Positions 46,468-58,679 of a DNA stretch of 64,000 nt are shown piece after piece (position 1 is the first letter of the stretch; each line of letters begins with the position of its first letter). The position numbers were made by a program, and so were the translations under genes. The stretch is from positions 22,322,074-22,386,073 of the forward strand of contig CAMZMU010000080.1 of assembly GCA_947311845.1 (NCBI GenBank). The letters run 5' to 3'. Source of the stretch: Poa pratensis. Taxonomy: Eukaryota > Streptophyta > Magnoliopsida > Poales > Poaceae. The notes beneath the pieces were generated by a model, which ran no database searches, was not told where the DNA came from, and saw only the letters and a list, made by a program, of their open reading frames with translations.

Positions 46468-48045
46468 TCAATTAATATTGTAGGATAAAGTGACCACTTC
46501 TTGTAATAAAATTGTATGAGTGCCTCAACTGAATAAGGGAAATTGGCTTCCGACTCAGCTTGCTACGACACCATAGAAGGCAATTCTTACCTAAGATCAA
46601 CGGTACTAATTATGGTGCTGAGTAGAGAACACCGACCAATACGGCAATGTTGTGGCGGATGGGTACACGAACTTGGCGTGATCTGCGATAAAAATCAGAT
46701 ATCACTCCGACTCTGAAACAAATAATATGTAGGTTCACAAATGATCATAAAGATGACAAATCAGTAGTGGAAAGCACACCAAGCATCGGTTTCACGAACA
46801 GCCAATGCCCATTTGTGCATGAAATAGATTCTTAACAACTTGACCAAGGAGAAGAACCAAACTCTCTGTAAACACACACACTTACCGTATTATTCTGGAA
46901 CTGAACAGACTAACAATCGTCGATAATTAAAAGACTGCAGAATAACAGATTGAGAGATCTCCAAAAGTAGGTTAAAACGCTGAATTGCTGAATCAGGAAA
47001 ATTAGCCAATTGCCTCAAATGAGCAAGACAATGGTCCAAAGCAGACTATTTTCAAGGAGAGCTCAGTGAAGTAAAAACAGAAACCAACATCAGAACCTTT
47101 TTTTAATCTAATGTGTAAAACCGATAGGAGTATAATCCTCTATCGACTGAACAAAGCTCATGCTGACCCTAGCCTGAGATATAATCTCTTGTACGTAAAG
47201 AACGATCACAGCTAATTTGCTTATTTAGAGCCTATAGATTATCTGAAAGTCCATGGTCATTATCAAAATGGTTAGATTTGGAAGAAAGAAAAACATCTTT
47301 GGAATGTAGAGCTAGAATTGATGATAAAAGATGGCCTTCAAAATTAGTACATATCACGTATTATGTAAATCGAAAGCTACAATGAGATGTAGCTGTCAAC
47401 GCAACCATGTTTGTACTCTGCACAATTATCTTATTGCAGTTGCTACTATTGCATGCAGCAAATAATTGGAAAAAGTAAAATATAAACAAAGTATGAATCA
47501 CAAACAAAATCTATTTTGCTGAGACCTGAAATGATCATCTATCTATAATAATGTACTTGAAGCTCAACTCTTCCTAGTGGGGTCTCAAATTAAATCTATC
47601 CTCAAATGTAAGGTGGAATATCATATTTCCTTCTATTGAATACTAAAATACTAAGGAAAAAGATGGGCTTCAAATCAAACAAAATAAACACATGTTGCCG
47701 AGAAAGGAGTATGAAACATATAATATATGATTTACTTACCATTTTATATATGGTAAGAACAACGTTAAACCTGAATCGCTGATCCGGTTCACAGTACGGT
47801 ATTTAAGATTACAGATCAAATTTCTTAGAAAAATTGCAAACCGTGAAGTTTAATCCTACAGTAAGACTCGTATGAATTTCTCCTGGTTTCATACAGTGAA
47901 GTTTAACCCTATAGGAAGACTCTTATGAATTTATCTTGGTTTCATACAGTGATTTACCACGTAATAAAATATCTGTGAAAGATGAAAAATCGATTCAGAG
48001 CAGGTTCAGACCTCAAATGAAAATTTTAAATCTCAAACCCCTATT
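46468..48045. other. AT-rich DNA, no gene recognised
   Basis: Near 47830-47950 the phrase gtgaagtttaaccctata, with gaatttctcctggtttcatac, occurs twice in variant form. No domain-bearing frame was seen. Confidence 0.4.
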
Positions 48046-49753
48046 TCATATTAACTGGGATATGCCAAATGTTCCAAAATCAGTAGCATCAAATCTGTAT
48101 AATTTGTTGTATTTTACAACTACAATTGTGTCCTTAAGTGTAGGGCAAAAAATATAGGTAAAAGAAGAAATTTTAGGCACGCTTGACACTGACTTTGGAC
48201 GAAGACTAAGCAGTTGAACTCCAGAAGCAGCACTACCAACAACACATGTTCGTGACATGTCAGATACTTCATGGCAAGAAGAAAGCAAAGGCAAGAAAGG
48301 ATCATATGCAACATCGTTGTTCATTGAAAGAAGTTTTCTAAAGATATGTCCTATAGAAAAACCTGATGACGCGACGCAATGGTACACAGCAGCTAGCAAG
48401 AGAAAAGGAAGCATCGGTAATACAACCTGAAGGAACTGAAGAAGACTGAACATGTCGGTTTCTCTGACTAATCTCGCGGCGGCGGCGCAAACGTTCAGCT
48501 GGCGTCAAATGAGCCAACATAGTACCTACATGTTTGAACGATCAGGAGGAAGCAAACAATTAGGAGGAAGCAACCTGTGAAGAAACAAATAAAGAGACAA
48601 CAACAGGCAAAGGCAAATAATAGAGAAAAACATACCAGAGGAAGAAGCAGCCATAACAGAGGAACCCTCGTCAGCAGCAGGCGATGTAGCAGAAGCTGAA
48701 GAAAACACCGTGCCAGAATAACTGGGTCGGAAGGAAAAGAAGGGGAAGTAGAGCGAGGACGACGGCGAGCAGAGCCACGCCCGCGAGGATGGCAGACGCG
48801 AGCAGGCCCGGAAGGTTCAGGCAGAACCGCGACGGCGCGAGCGTAAGATAAAGAGGAAAAGAAGGGGACGCAGAACGGCCGCGGTCAGAACGTCGACGAC
48901 CACGGGCAGAAGGACGGCCGCGAAGACGCCGACCAGCAGCAAGGCTAGAACGCTGAGGCGGAGGCGTAGAATCGGGAGGAAGATGAGCGCTCCTGGGGCG
49001 GGCACGAGCGTGGGTAGAACGCTCAGGCGGAGCTGTAGAATCGCGAGGAAGAGAAGGGCGGCCAGAGCGGCCACGACGACGACGCGGGCAGATCAGCGCT
49101 GCATCTTCCTGGTCGTGGTGGCGGGCGGAGGTGCGGGCGGCGGATGGCACCGTCGAGCACGAGGTGGCTGGAAGGCGAGGGAGAGCACGGCGGAGCGGCG
49201 CCGTGACCGAACCCTAACCCTCGGGTTTGGGTTGCGCACGGCCGCATCAGGCGAGGAGGAGTGAATCGTCGGGTAGGAATGAGAGAACTGCGAGGCGCGT
49301 CGTCTGCGCCACAGAACGGCGGCGGAGGTGGGCGGACCTGGCCGGATTAAAGGGGCGACGGCGGCGGCGACCAGAGGCGCAGGAGCGAGAGCGAGAGGAG
49401 AGAGGAGAGTGCGAGGGGTTGGTCTGGGTTTTCCACAAATTGCAGATAGGTCCTTCGTAGCGACGAACTGCGGGTTGCGGGTTATTTTTTCGATTTGCGA
49501 GGGTTTTGTTTGCAAATTTGTCGCGCCAAAATTCGTGCGCGGTGGGCGACCGGCTGGAACTGGGGGTGACCGGCTGATGACCGGGCGACGTGGCTGCACG
49601 CGATTGGCTCAAAATCGCCGATGTACAGTGCCCTGGACGTTGGAGCTGGTGTGGCCAGATCTAGACCGTCGATCGCGGCGATCGGACGGCTGTCGTTCAT
49701 CGGCGACGTGGATAGCAAAACAGAAGGTGAATCTTACGCCCCTTTATATATAG
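48046..49753 (-). other. Possible gene or transposon 5' region with TATA box, unidentified
   Basis: On the minus strand a strong TATA-like ctatatataaagg (49742-49754) precedes a GC-rich 400-bp segment with frames such as 49093-49599, then 48671-49150 (hydrophobic LLPLLFLPTQLF) and 48338-48520, which begins MLAHLTPAERLRRRREISQ. A further frame ends at 48046. Basic RLRRRREISQRNRH recalls N-terminal regions of transposon-encoded proteins, possibly a Helitron helicase, but no helicase motif is present and I cannot name it. Exon boundaries could not be set. Confidence 0.3.
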
Positions 49754-50619
49754 GTACTACTATGTTTGTAATCGGTAAACCTTGTGTTAGAAATAGAATT
49801 AGTGTCAGGCATAGTTTCGGTACCGGTATGTTTGTAATCTCCTGACTCGATCAGGTTTCTGTAACGGCCTGATGCCGCATATATAGCATCTCAATATCAC
49901 CCGTGGATCGATACGCGTTATCGAGTTGAAATGGTTAAACCTATTTTTACACGAAGCTGTATTTCAAGGGCTTTACTAATTTAAAGCCGGGCAGAAATGC
50001 CTTTTATCTAAAATCAAACGAGGCTGCCTACACCAATCGATACAACAGCCAGAATATCCCAAATAAAAACAGTACGTCACTACAGAAAGAAATGGCTCAT
50101 TCGTACAAACAATTGGAATCAACTACCGAGAGCATGTAAAAAAAGTGGAACATCACTGGCATCCTCCAAATGGAATGGATTACTCGCACGGCTTAATGCA
50201 GATCGAAAGACGGGTCAACGCGACATCTTATATTACTTTAAAGTGAATATAATCCCGTACTAATGAACCACCATCTAGTTGACTTGTCTTTGTAGCTTAG
50301 GGTGTGTTTGGTTAGGTGACTAGCCATAAAGTGGTTGGTGGTAGCCAGTTTTTAGGTGGTTAGTCCCTGTTTGGTTTGTTATGTTGGATGTGTGGTGTCG
50401 TGTCATAGGTGTCACGGCGCAGGAATTAGGGTGCCATAGCCTGGGAAGAGAACATGCGATTAGGGCGCCAGGAGGTCTCCGATGACGGAGTAGACACAAG
50501 TTTACCCAACTTCGGTTCCACGGCGGTGGCGGAACCCTACATGTTTCTATAATTCACTAGATGACAAATATGTGTACAGGTACAATGTGATTGTGTATGA
50601 GAACGTAACCCTAATTAAG
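49754..50619. other. Intergenic with repeat fragments
   Basis: At 49970-50010 ctttactaatttaaagccgg matches a retroposon 3' end. 50229-50298 duplicates the P450 downstream flank. From 50302 the sequence gggtgtgtttggttaggtga resembles a hAT-type MITE terminus, but the other end was not found. Confidence 0.45.
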
Positions 50620-50773
50620 CAGTGGCGGAGCTCCATTGAAACCAAACTGGGCCGTGGCCCGCCCAGCGCAAACCAAAACACTGAAAAATTATAGAAAATT
50701 TGGCCCACGATAGAAAAAATGTGATCTTCTTTGGGCTGGACCGCCCAACATTTTGGCCGGAGCTCCGCTAGTG
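50620..50773. mobile_element. hAT-type MITE (cagtggcggagct family)
   Basis: Termini cagtggcggagctcc and ggagctccgctagtg are clear. The interior contains ggcccgcccagcgc and gggctggaccgccc. Flanking octamers (taattaag and accctaag) match only weakly, so the insertion is old or one end is altered. Confidence 0.6.
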
Positions 50774-51640
50774 ACCCTAAGGTTCCCGTTGGCTGGCTAT
50801 ATATAGGCAGCCAGACGTTTATTGACATGATCAAGTGACTCAACATGCCAGCTGAGTTAGCTACGAGTGCCTATACTCACGCTTTCAAGAGTGGTCACTT
50901 GTTGTAGATAACTTGCAAAGGAAAGGAGATACATAGGGATGGGAGCGACAATCCCCTCATAAGTCCTTAGACAAAATATACGAAAATCTTCTATGTAAAG
51001 AGAATCCCTCCAACACCCCCATCCCCCTCTTATGAGTGATTTCATTGGTAAGAAATGCAGGTTACATCATATATTCTTTATGCCAAAAGGTCGAATATCT
51101 AGAAGAAAGAGAGGGGTGGGGGAACACAACTTGCATCTAGGGTCGTGTTGTCAAAAACTCACTAGCCAGTGCTCTCCCAACCAATGTCAACATGTTCTTG
51201 ATCATTTGACATCTTGGCAGCTTTGCAGGGGAGAATTACATGATGTGTACACATTCTCCCGCCTTATCACCGTATGGGCTGAAAAAGGGGACTTCATCTG
51301 CCGCTCAACGATATATTGTATCACCATAGTTGTTCCCAATATTGGTTGACATCGTCGATATAGCGTGGCGTGCCATCGCGCTAGCTCTCACTAGAGGCAT
51401 AATGGATCGAAATAGAGGCAAGAAGAGTCGGTGAGGTGGTGACCGGCCGGAGCATCTTGTCCGGCGGGTGGGTTATGCACGCACCGCAGGTATTGGTGAA
51501 GACGTCGCAGTGGTGGCTGACTAAGCCCGTGGGCCCATGACCCGATAGAGGATGCCTGTTTTTTAAAAACTCGAGAGGCCTCGAAGGGCATGGATACCTC
51601 ACGAGGTCTCATTTTTCCGCCGCCACCGCTTAGAACCTAG
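50774..51640. other. Unassigned, no gene seen
   Basis: The plus strand around 51030-51350 shows short, stop-broken frames that may be retrotransposon-derived. No family was recognised. Confidence 0.35.
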
Positions 51641-51649
51641 GCGCCGCCA

Positions 51650-52378
51650 CTTCTTCTCCCCCACCGTAGATTGGTTCCCCCTCCTCCGGCCTGCCTTGCC
51701 GGCGTCGGGAGGGGTGCGGAATCCGATCTATGAGTGGAGTTTTAAATAAAAGTAGTGTTTCAATTTAGGGTTTTGGTTGTCTTCGTCTTCATCAATGGAG
51801 ATGACATATTCTACAATAAGCAATCTTCCGGCCTTCGTTTGATGGCGAGATCTCCTTCTCGACGTCAATGGTGGTTTTGGAAGATTATGTTTGTGTAGGT
51901 ATGGTTCTTCAGATCTTGCTTCGCCAGATCAATCTTGGATTGTTTCTCATGGTTGCCGCGAGGAGGATTGTCCTCGCAATATCTGTCCCGGCTACTACGT
52001 CCTCGGCAATGGTGATTCGTTCTCTCGGCTCTCAACGACGTCGACAAAGTTGTTCGATTATTTTTCCCTGGAATATCAGTGGTGGTGCTCTTGCCGATGT
52101 TGCTTGATTAATTTAATGGTTGAGTGCGTGCAGAAAGCTTTGGCATTGCGGCTCAAAATTAAAAGGGGAGAACCTTCGTTGGTATTCATAGGTCTGTGGT
52201 TTGGTGTATTCGTCGTTGTTCTATGGCTGCCTTCAGAAAAATACAAGATTGTGTCATGGAAGAAGAAAGGGATTGAAGATCTCAAAGATTTGCTCGTCTC
52301 TTTTAATATTGTTTTTGTAATCGATGTAATCATGTACTATTTGCCGGTTTAATATATATGGTATTTGCTAAAAAAAAA
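51650..52378 (+). mobile_element. Non-LTR retroposon ending in poly-A
   Basis: A GC-rich start (about 51650-51720) passes into an AT-rich body and ends ttgccggtttaatatatatg then gtatttgctaaaaaaaa. The arrangement resembles the element at 35823-36804. The right flank is another retroposon-like segment and no target duplication was identified, so the left boundary is approximate. Confidence 0.55.
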
Positions 52379-54100
52379 CAACTGTGCAACTACAAATTAC
52401 ACAAGCGACCACAGAAGAAATAAAAAATACAACTAGGTCCCTGCATCTTACATAGAAGACCATAAACAAGATTTTGAAAAGCAATCATGCCCCCTGCCTA
52501 CGCCAGGAAACTGCATGCTCAAGCAACGGCCATCCATGTGGGTTTTGGGGACGAAACCACTTGGTACCAGACTTCAAGTAGGACGGGGAATGCCAATACG
52601 AGCTAGATGAAGGGCGTCCACATGGAGATTGGATTGACGCCGGCAAACTTTGCCGGGATCGTTGACCACCGGATGGTCTTCAAAGTCGGTCGCTGTATCT
52701 TGGGGTGCCGACTGCTGAGTGTGTTCGCCATTCTTGTGCAGCATCACTGCTTCAGGACCATCGGAGCTCCGGTTGTGCAGCTCTGCCTCCATCTCCTCCC
52801 CTTCACCACCATGGAGACGCATAGAAGGAGCATACCTGCATCCCTAATAGCAAGAGAACCACGAGCGAATTAACAAAGTCGTCACAACTGCTCTCGCTTG
52901 CCACACGTAGATCCACTCCACCATGGCAAGAAGGAGAAGGTCCGAAAGTCGCACGATGTTGCCTGTCTGCACCGACGATGCGTTACGATACGACTCATGG
53001 CCACCAGCCCTAAGGGCAGGGGCGGAGCTCCCCTAAGGGCAAGGTAGGGCGTCCGCCCTACCTTGATTTTTGGCAAAAAATCGCATATATGTAGGCATTT
53101 TCATATGTATGTACATGTTTTGCAAATTTCTGCGAAAAAACTAAGGAAAAAGAGGTCATTTGGGCCAATTTGGAGCGCCTCGGCTGTGGTGGGCCTTAGT
53201 GGGCTGATCGTGGGGGAGCCTGAGGAGGGCCTCTTGGCCTCGTGACCGGACGCCGGACGGCAGTCATGTCGATTTTTTCCGACCGCGCCAGCAACCTAGG
53301 TTTTTGGCCGGCCAAGCCGGCCGGCTACCGGTCTTTCTAGCAGCTATTTTGTGGTAGAGATGGACAGCCGTAGTGGAAGGAAATGTTAAAGGTTCTTGCA
53401 GCTGGAGGTATAACTGATTTCATAGCTTACACAACACTTGATTCGGGACTTCACATTCAAATTGATCAGTTTTTCCCCAATGTTATACAAGATGTTAGAT
53501 TAGATTTTCTTACTTGAAGATGACCCAACTCAACCAACTCATTATAATTTCCATCCAAATAGAGATACTAGATCTTTTTGGTCATAATGGTATAATTTTT
53601 TTGATTGGTTGGAATATAGTGTGGAAAAGGATAAGCCTTATTGCCATTGCTTGAAATTTTTGGACGACATTAAACGTTACGTTTGTAGGTTCTATGTCAA
53701 GTTAAATATGTTATTTTACCATTGTACTAAGTGGTTATACTTAATATCTATAAAGTATTAATGTCTCTAGGCAATTTTAAATTTTTTGCATCAAATTTTT
53801 TCTCGCTTCAGAGTTCGCCCGACCTTAGTTTTTTTCCGTCCTCCGCCGCTGCCTAAGGGCAAACCCTACACTATACAGGAGGAGCCTACCACCTTTTCCA
53901 TCTCCTCGCCAGCCGATAGTGCCTCCGTTCAGAAGGAAGGAAAGGGGCGGCGACAGAGGAGTCCAGACGACTCTCAAGGTGACAAAGCGGCAAGAGAGGA
54001 TGAGGTTCCCCCTTTTCTTTCTCTGATAGATGCCTGGTGTGTTATTTCCAAAATTATCCTTGAGTCTGGATTTGGATTTTGGAGCCACAAATACTATAGG
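52379..54100 (-). mobile_element. Retroposon-like segment interrupted by a hAT element
   Basis: The pieces 52379-53016 and 53860-54100 become continuous once the hAT element at 53017-53851 and one copy of cctaaggg are removed. The sequence resembles the GC-rich 5' part of a retroposon in minus orientation (gaggagcctaccaccttttc). No gene was recognised. Confidence 0.4.
53017..53851 (+). mobile_element. hAT transposon remnant with 8-bp target-site duplication and TTF-type zinc-finger transposase fragment
   Basis: The octamer cctaaggg flanks the element exactly (53009-53016 and 53852-53859). Terminal repeats are caggggcggag at the left and ctccgccgctg at the right, extended by aaggtagggcg and cgcccgacctt. 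Around 53550-53680 the plus strand encodes YNFHPNRDTRSF, a stop, then WYNFFDWLEYSVEKDKPYC, resembling the TTF zinc-finger domain at the N terminus of a class of hAT transposases. The catalytic domain is missing, so this is an internally deleted copy. Confidence 0.82.
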
Positions 54101-55282
54101 TCTAACAAGTAGTATCTAGTCATATTGTCCACCCGATCAACAAAATGAATGATCAAAGTGTTATACTGTAAAAGGTCTCGACCAAAATTTATAGTACCCT
54201 TCACGATTTGGTGATTTGGTGAAACTTACAGATACATGATATTCCTTCTTGTGGAACGTCCTACATGATGACTAGCCCTGTTCGCACCTGATAATATGCC
54301 AATGTCAAACAATATTTTGTGATATTTAGAGGGTTTTTTTAAACAATATTTTTTTTAATCAAACAATCTTCATTGTAGAGATCAAGACCGAACTCAGACA
54401 CTTCCAGCTGATGGGTCATGAGAGACCTGTCTTTGACCGTGGAGCAGAGAAGGGTCTGGGTACTGGGTAGACATGCTATGATATCAATTGATGCGCACTG
54501 CCGTTTGATTTCAAAGTTTTAAGATACGAAGTTTTACAGTTTATGGATCAAATAATATGGCTATAAACAAAATCTAGCGAAAGACAAACACGATGAGACG
54601 ACACTTATGCACCATCTATCCTATTAGTGAGATGCCAACTAATCTGGGTGTAGATAGGGTCGATGCTATGGTATGATCATATATGCTCTTATACTTACTT
54701 TAGATGGTATAAGAGGGCTAAAAGTTTGTCTATATATTTCTTGACTAATTTAACGACATCTTCTTCTGGACACTGATCCTGTGAAAGTGTCAAAGTTGTT
54801 TTTTTTTTAATTTTAAGCTGTCTTGCCACGCAAAAGTGTCAAAGTCCAACCCAGCCTCATAATAGGGAGTATTATCCATTATTATCATACATATGAATAT
54901 ATGATACAATGGTATATCATAGTTCCATTCTATTTATTTATTTCTCGAATCTCAGTATAAATTTGTGTACAATATAATTTATGATATCCAATAAAAAATC
55001 TACCGCATATACTCGGATGTTTCGACCCAGTCATTGGTCCATGCTGAGTTTTCTTCTTTGGAATTGATTTCATGTGCCTTGTGGATTGGCTCGGGCTTCG
55101 GTAAGGCCTCCCCATCCTATATCCACATAAGTTTTTCCATGGGATTGCTCTTCTTGGAAGATTCATCATGCAGAATATTTCATCCATTCCGGTTAACAAG
55201 TGAAATGATTCGTGTGACATATGGTGTGCTTCCCAAACGGACCGAGCATTATCTCATTTTTTCTAGATAGAAGGCTCAAAGA
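54101..55282. other. AT-rich intergenic DNA, no gene seen
   Basis: No credible frame or element boundary was recognised. Confidence 0.4.
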
Positions 55283-55510
55283 GGTCAACTTTGAATTAAC
55301 AAAATAACAAATAAAGTACGACAGATTACAGAGTACAAACGCACAACTTACAAGCCTCACGCAACAAGCAAACATAAAATAGGAAAAAAAAAGCTTCGCT
55401 TGGACCGCCGAGGCCATCGTCTTCCACCACAGACGCCACCAGAGCAAGGCGAGACGATGCAAGAGGCACGAGCAATGGGAGAACACATACACATGAAAGC
55501 AATTCCAACG
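55283..55510 (-). mobile_element. Retroposon 3' fragment
   Basis: The minus strand contains tttgttaattcaaagttgac, matching the 3' end of the retroposon at 21747-23101 (tttgttaattcaaagctggg), followed upstream by GC-rich sequence with gtcttccaccacagacgcc on the plus strand. It appears truncated. Confidence 0.5.
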
Positions 55511-57049
55511 TACATTGGTGACGAATAAAACTGCATTAATATTTGTTTATAGTTATATTGTTCAGAGACGTCGAGCTTGTACCATGCATCTATAATTGGT
55601 GATGAATAAAACTATGTTAATATTTGTTTATCAAACGATTTGGGATCTATATGGATATTTAATTTATTAAAAACCTTAAAGTGCATTCATGTAAAAGACA
55701 AGGGTTGTGTGTGCTTCCATCTCTTATTCCCTTCTAGAATGCAGATGCGTGCGAAACCGCGAACACAGCTTGTTTGTTATATTCAAACGTTCTCTTTTTC
55801 TAACTGATCAAGTGAATAAAGGAATTTCCTTTTAAAATTTAAATTCATGTGCAAATTTACTATAGTTATGAACATTCTTTAAACCCCAATGTTAATCGAT
55901 ATTAGAGAAAGAATCCTACCCAACGTACACAATGATGTCGATCAGTGGCGGAGTGAAAGAGCATGTGTTGCCCCATGTGTGGTTTTGGTAATTAATGACA
56001 ATCTCTATGGACTAATGTTTGCATTGAGATATCTTTATAGATCGAGTCCATGAAGAAGTTTGGAGTTCATGTGTTGGACTCTAGAAGAGTATATGATGAC
56101 CAAGGTTCTATCCAAGGATTTATATATGAAGAATGGTCATGTGTAGAGATGAGCTTATTGCAAGCATGGCTTGGAAAAGAAGATTGAGTGAACTTCATGT
56201 TTATCTCCAAGCCATCATCTATATCAAGAGAAGTATATGAAGCGCAAGTGGATACATGAAGACGGAGATTAGCGAGGCTCTCCCATAATGGTGTATGGGG
56301 GAGCATTTGGAGATGTCTTCATCAAGCATGAGCTAGCAAGCGCAAATCAAGAAAAGTGGTCCACTTGAAGAGATCAAGATCGCCATCATCTAGCTCAAGT
56401 GGAATGCGCAAGGCAAAGGTATGATCTTGATAGGGTTTCAATTTTACCGGTCTCATGGTGTTAGTGGGAGACCGGGTTATAGGATAGATGCCGTACTATC
56501 AAGAGGGGCTCTCAAGTGAGTAACTTGATCGCATCTGTGTGGAGAGCTCAAACCTTTGCATACTTGGCATCATCATCTTTCTTGGTTCTTATTTGGCCTT
56601 TATCCATGTGAGAATTTAGAGCTTGTGTTCATCTCCATACCAAGCTCTAGTTCATCAAGAACGGATTTCATTTGAATATCTTCTGATGTTTTTGATATTG
56701 GAGGTTTTACCGGTTCGTCTTTTGTAGAGAGGTCAAACTCTCTTCTTGTGTTATCCTCCTCACATGATGGACTATGATGTGTATATGCATGATCTTGTAG
56801 TGCTTGTGATTATCTTCGGAGCAAGCCCAAGATCATCGAAAACGGAGTCCGGATGAAAACTTGTTTGCATTCTCGGCTTTGGAAATATTATCGGTCCACC
56901 TCAAGATAGGATCCACACCTCCCATGTGTGATATCTCCTCCATATTTGTAGCAAAGCATTTGTCGTTACCTTTCCAACGCAATTGGATTCATCTCATTTG
57001 GAGTTCATATGAGAAAGTTATCGCAGTTCAGGTTTCAGGATGAAATCCT

Positions 57050-57415
57050 GTAAGCGGTAGTACCGCCGTTTCGGGCGGTAGTACCGCTGGCCCTGGGCTG
57101 GGAAGCCTCAGCGGCAGTACCGCTCCCAGTACCGCCGAGATTCATCTTCGACGCAATGTGCGGTACTGGCAGCGGCACTGCCAGCGGTAGTACCGCCCGG
57201 GTTTCTTGCGCAGCCCGAAGCGGCGGTAGTGCCGCCCGCACTACCGCCAAAAGTGGCCTCTGGGGCCCATGTGCGGCAGTACCGCCCGGCGCAGCGGTAC
57301 TACCGCTGGATCGGGCTGAAGGGCGCGGTCTGCGCCTGTTTTGACCGCAGCGCAGGAGGCGCCAGCGGTAGTACCGCCGGGCGCAGCGGTACTACCGCTG
57401 GCTCGGGCTGGAGCA
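57050..57415. repeat. Cluster of short palindromic gcggtagtaccgc repeats in the LTR
   Basis: About a dozen copies of gcggtagtaccgc or shortened forms (ggtagtaccgccg, gcagtaccgc) occur within 365 bases. The core ggtagtacc resembles its own reverse complement, ggtactacc. Confidence 0.85.
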
Positions 57416-57894
57416 GCCAACGGCTCCTTTTTGGGGGAACCTATTTAAGGGGCTTTCTTCCCCAACGGTTCCCCAATCTTCTTGAGCTCGTTTTTCTCTC
57501 TCCTCCATTGTTGCAAAGCTCGAAACTACAAGATCTCCCAATCCCTCCACCCAAACTCGTTGATCTTTGGAGGATTGGAGGAGAAGACCTAGATCTACAT
57601 TTCCACCGAGACGTTTCTCCTCTAAGTGAGTGGAACCCTTTCGATCTAGTTCTTGAAGTTCCATTTGTTGTGTTCTTCTTTGTTCTTCCTCTCTTCTCCC
57701 CCCACAAGCATTTGTTGCTTTTGGTGGGATTTGGGAGTGAAGGACTTGAGCACTTCTTGTGTTCTTGCCTTTGCTTTTGTGCATAGGTTTGCCTTTGCTT
57801 TTGTGCATAGGTTTGCTCTCTCCACGAGGATTCGTGGAAGTGATGATTGTGAGCTTGTTACTCTTGGGTCGTTGGACCCTAGACGGTGTTCTTG

Positions 57895-58112
57895 TGACCT
57901 TTTGTGGTCAACGCCTTTTGTGGCGAGTGGCGCCTTTTGTGGCGTTGCAAGGCCTTTTGTGGCCGCTTGGGAGCTCCCAATCCTTTTGTGGGTTGTGCCT
58001 CAAGTTTGTTGTAAGGGACTCGATTTCCGCCCAAAAGGAAATCAATAGTGGAAGGTGAACCGAACTTTTGTGCGAGGTTCATCGGAGTATAGGGTGAGGC
58101 CTTTTGTGGCAT
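57895..58112. repeat. Short ccttttgtgg repeats in the LTR
   Basis: At least seven copies of ccttttgtgg are spread through about 215 bases with partly regular spacing. Confidence 0.8.
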
Positions 58113-58679
58113 CTTGAGTTTGATACTCACACCCCTCCAACGAGACGTACTCCCCTAAAATGGAGGAACTCGGGAATACATCGTCGTCTCCACGTGCCTC
58201 GGTTATTTCTATACCCGAGCTCTTTACTTATGCACTTTACATTGTGATAGCCTTCGAGCTTGAAGTATCATATCTTGCTATCACCTTGTTAGTTGTCTTG
58301 CTTAGCATAAGTTGTTGGTGCACATAGGTGAGCCTAATTTATTTAGGTTGTTGGCTTGTTAATTTAAACACCTAGTTTTATTCCGCAATTAGCAAGCCTA
58401 AACCGGAAAAGTTTTTAACGCCTATTCACCCCCCCCCCCCTCTAGGCGACATCCTTGTCCTTTCACGGAGCTTGGGCCAAGTGCCTGGGGGGGGCGGGGG
58501 GCAAATGGGCTTCACATGCAGATTGTGCCAGATTGGGGGGAGGGCAAAAAGGCCAAAAACTGACGATTTCTTGTTAAAATGGGCCAAACAGTAGTAAATT
58601 TCTGCTAAGATCTTCTTGGGCTTGGGGGGGGGGGGGGCAGCCCCCCTGACTTACGTGTAGCTCCGCCCCTGCTGTCGAT

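Larger units (their letters stand above)
55954..58465 (+). mobile_element. Solo LTR, 2512 bp, with 5-bp target duplication (cggag)
   Basis: It starts TGAAAG and ends CTTTCA (inverted terminal repeat TG...CA) and is flanked by cggag at 55949-55953 and 58466-58470. The end, aaaagtttttaacgcctatt then a C-run and tctaggcgac, is typical of a large Triticeae LTR next to its primer-binding site, but no internal retrotransposon domains follow. It is therefore a solo LTR left by unequal recombination. Frames inside (for example 57229-57786) are by-products. Family not named with confidence. The plus strand is chosen because the C-rich ...ggcgacatcc end is usually the 3' end. Confidence 0.88.
55943..58671. 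mobile_element. hAT-type MITE split by a solo LTR
   Basis: Left terminus cagtggcggag (55943-55953) and right terminus ctccgcccctg (58661-58671) are flanked by atgtcgat (55935-55942) and ctgtcgat (58672-58679), seven of eight identical. Removing 55954-58470 restores cagtggcggagcttgggcc, so the MITE was present before the LTR arrived. MITE length without the insert is about 212 bp, and it contains G-rich runs near 58489 and 58625. Confidence 0.85.
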
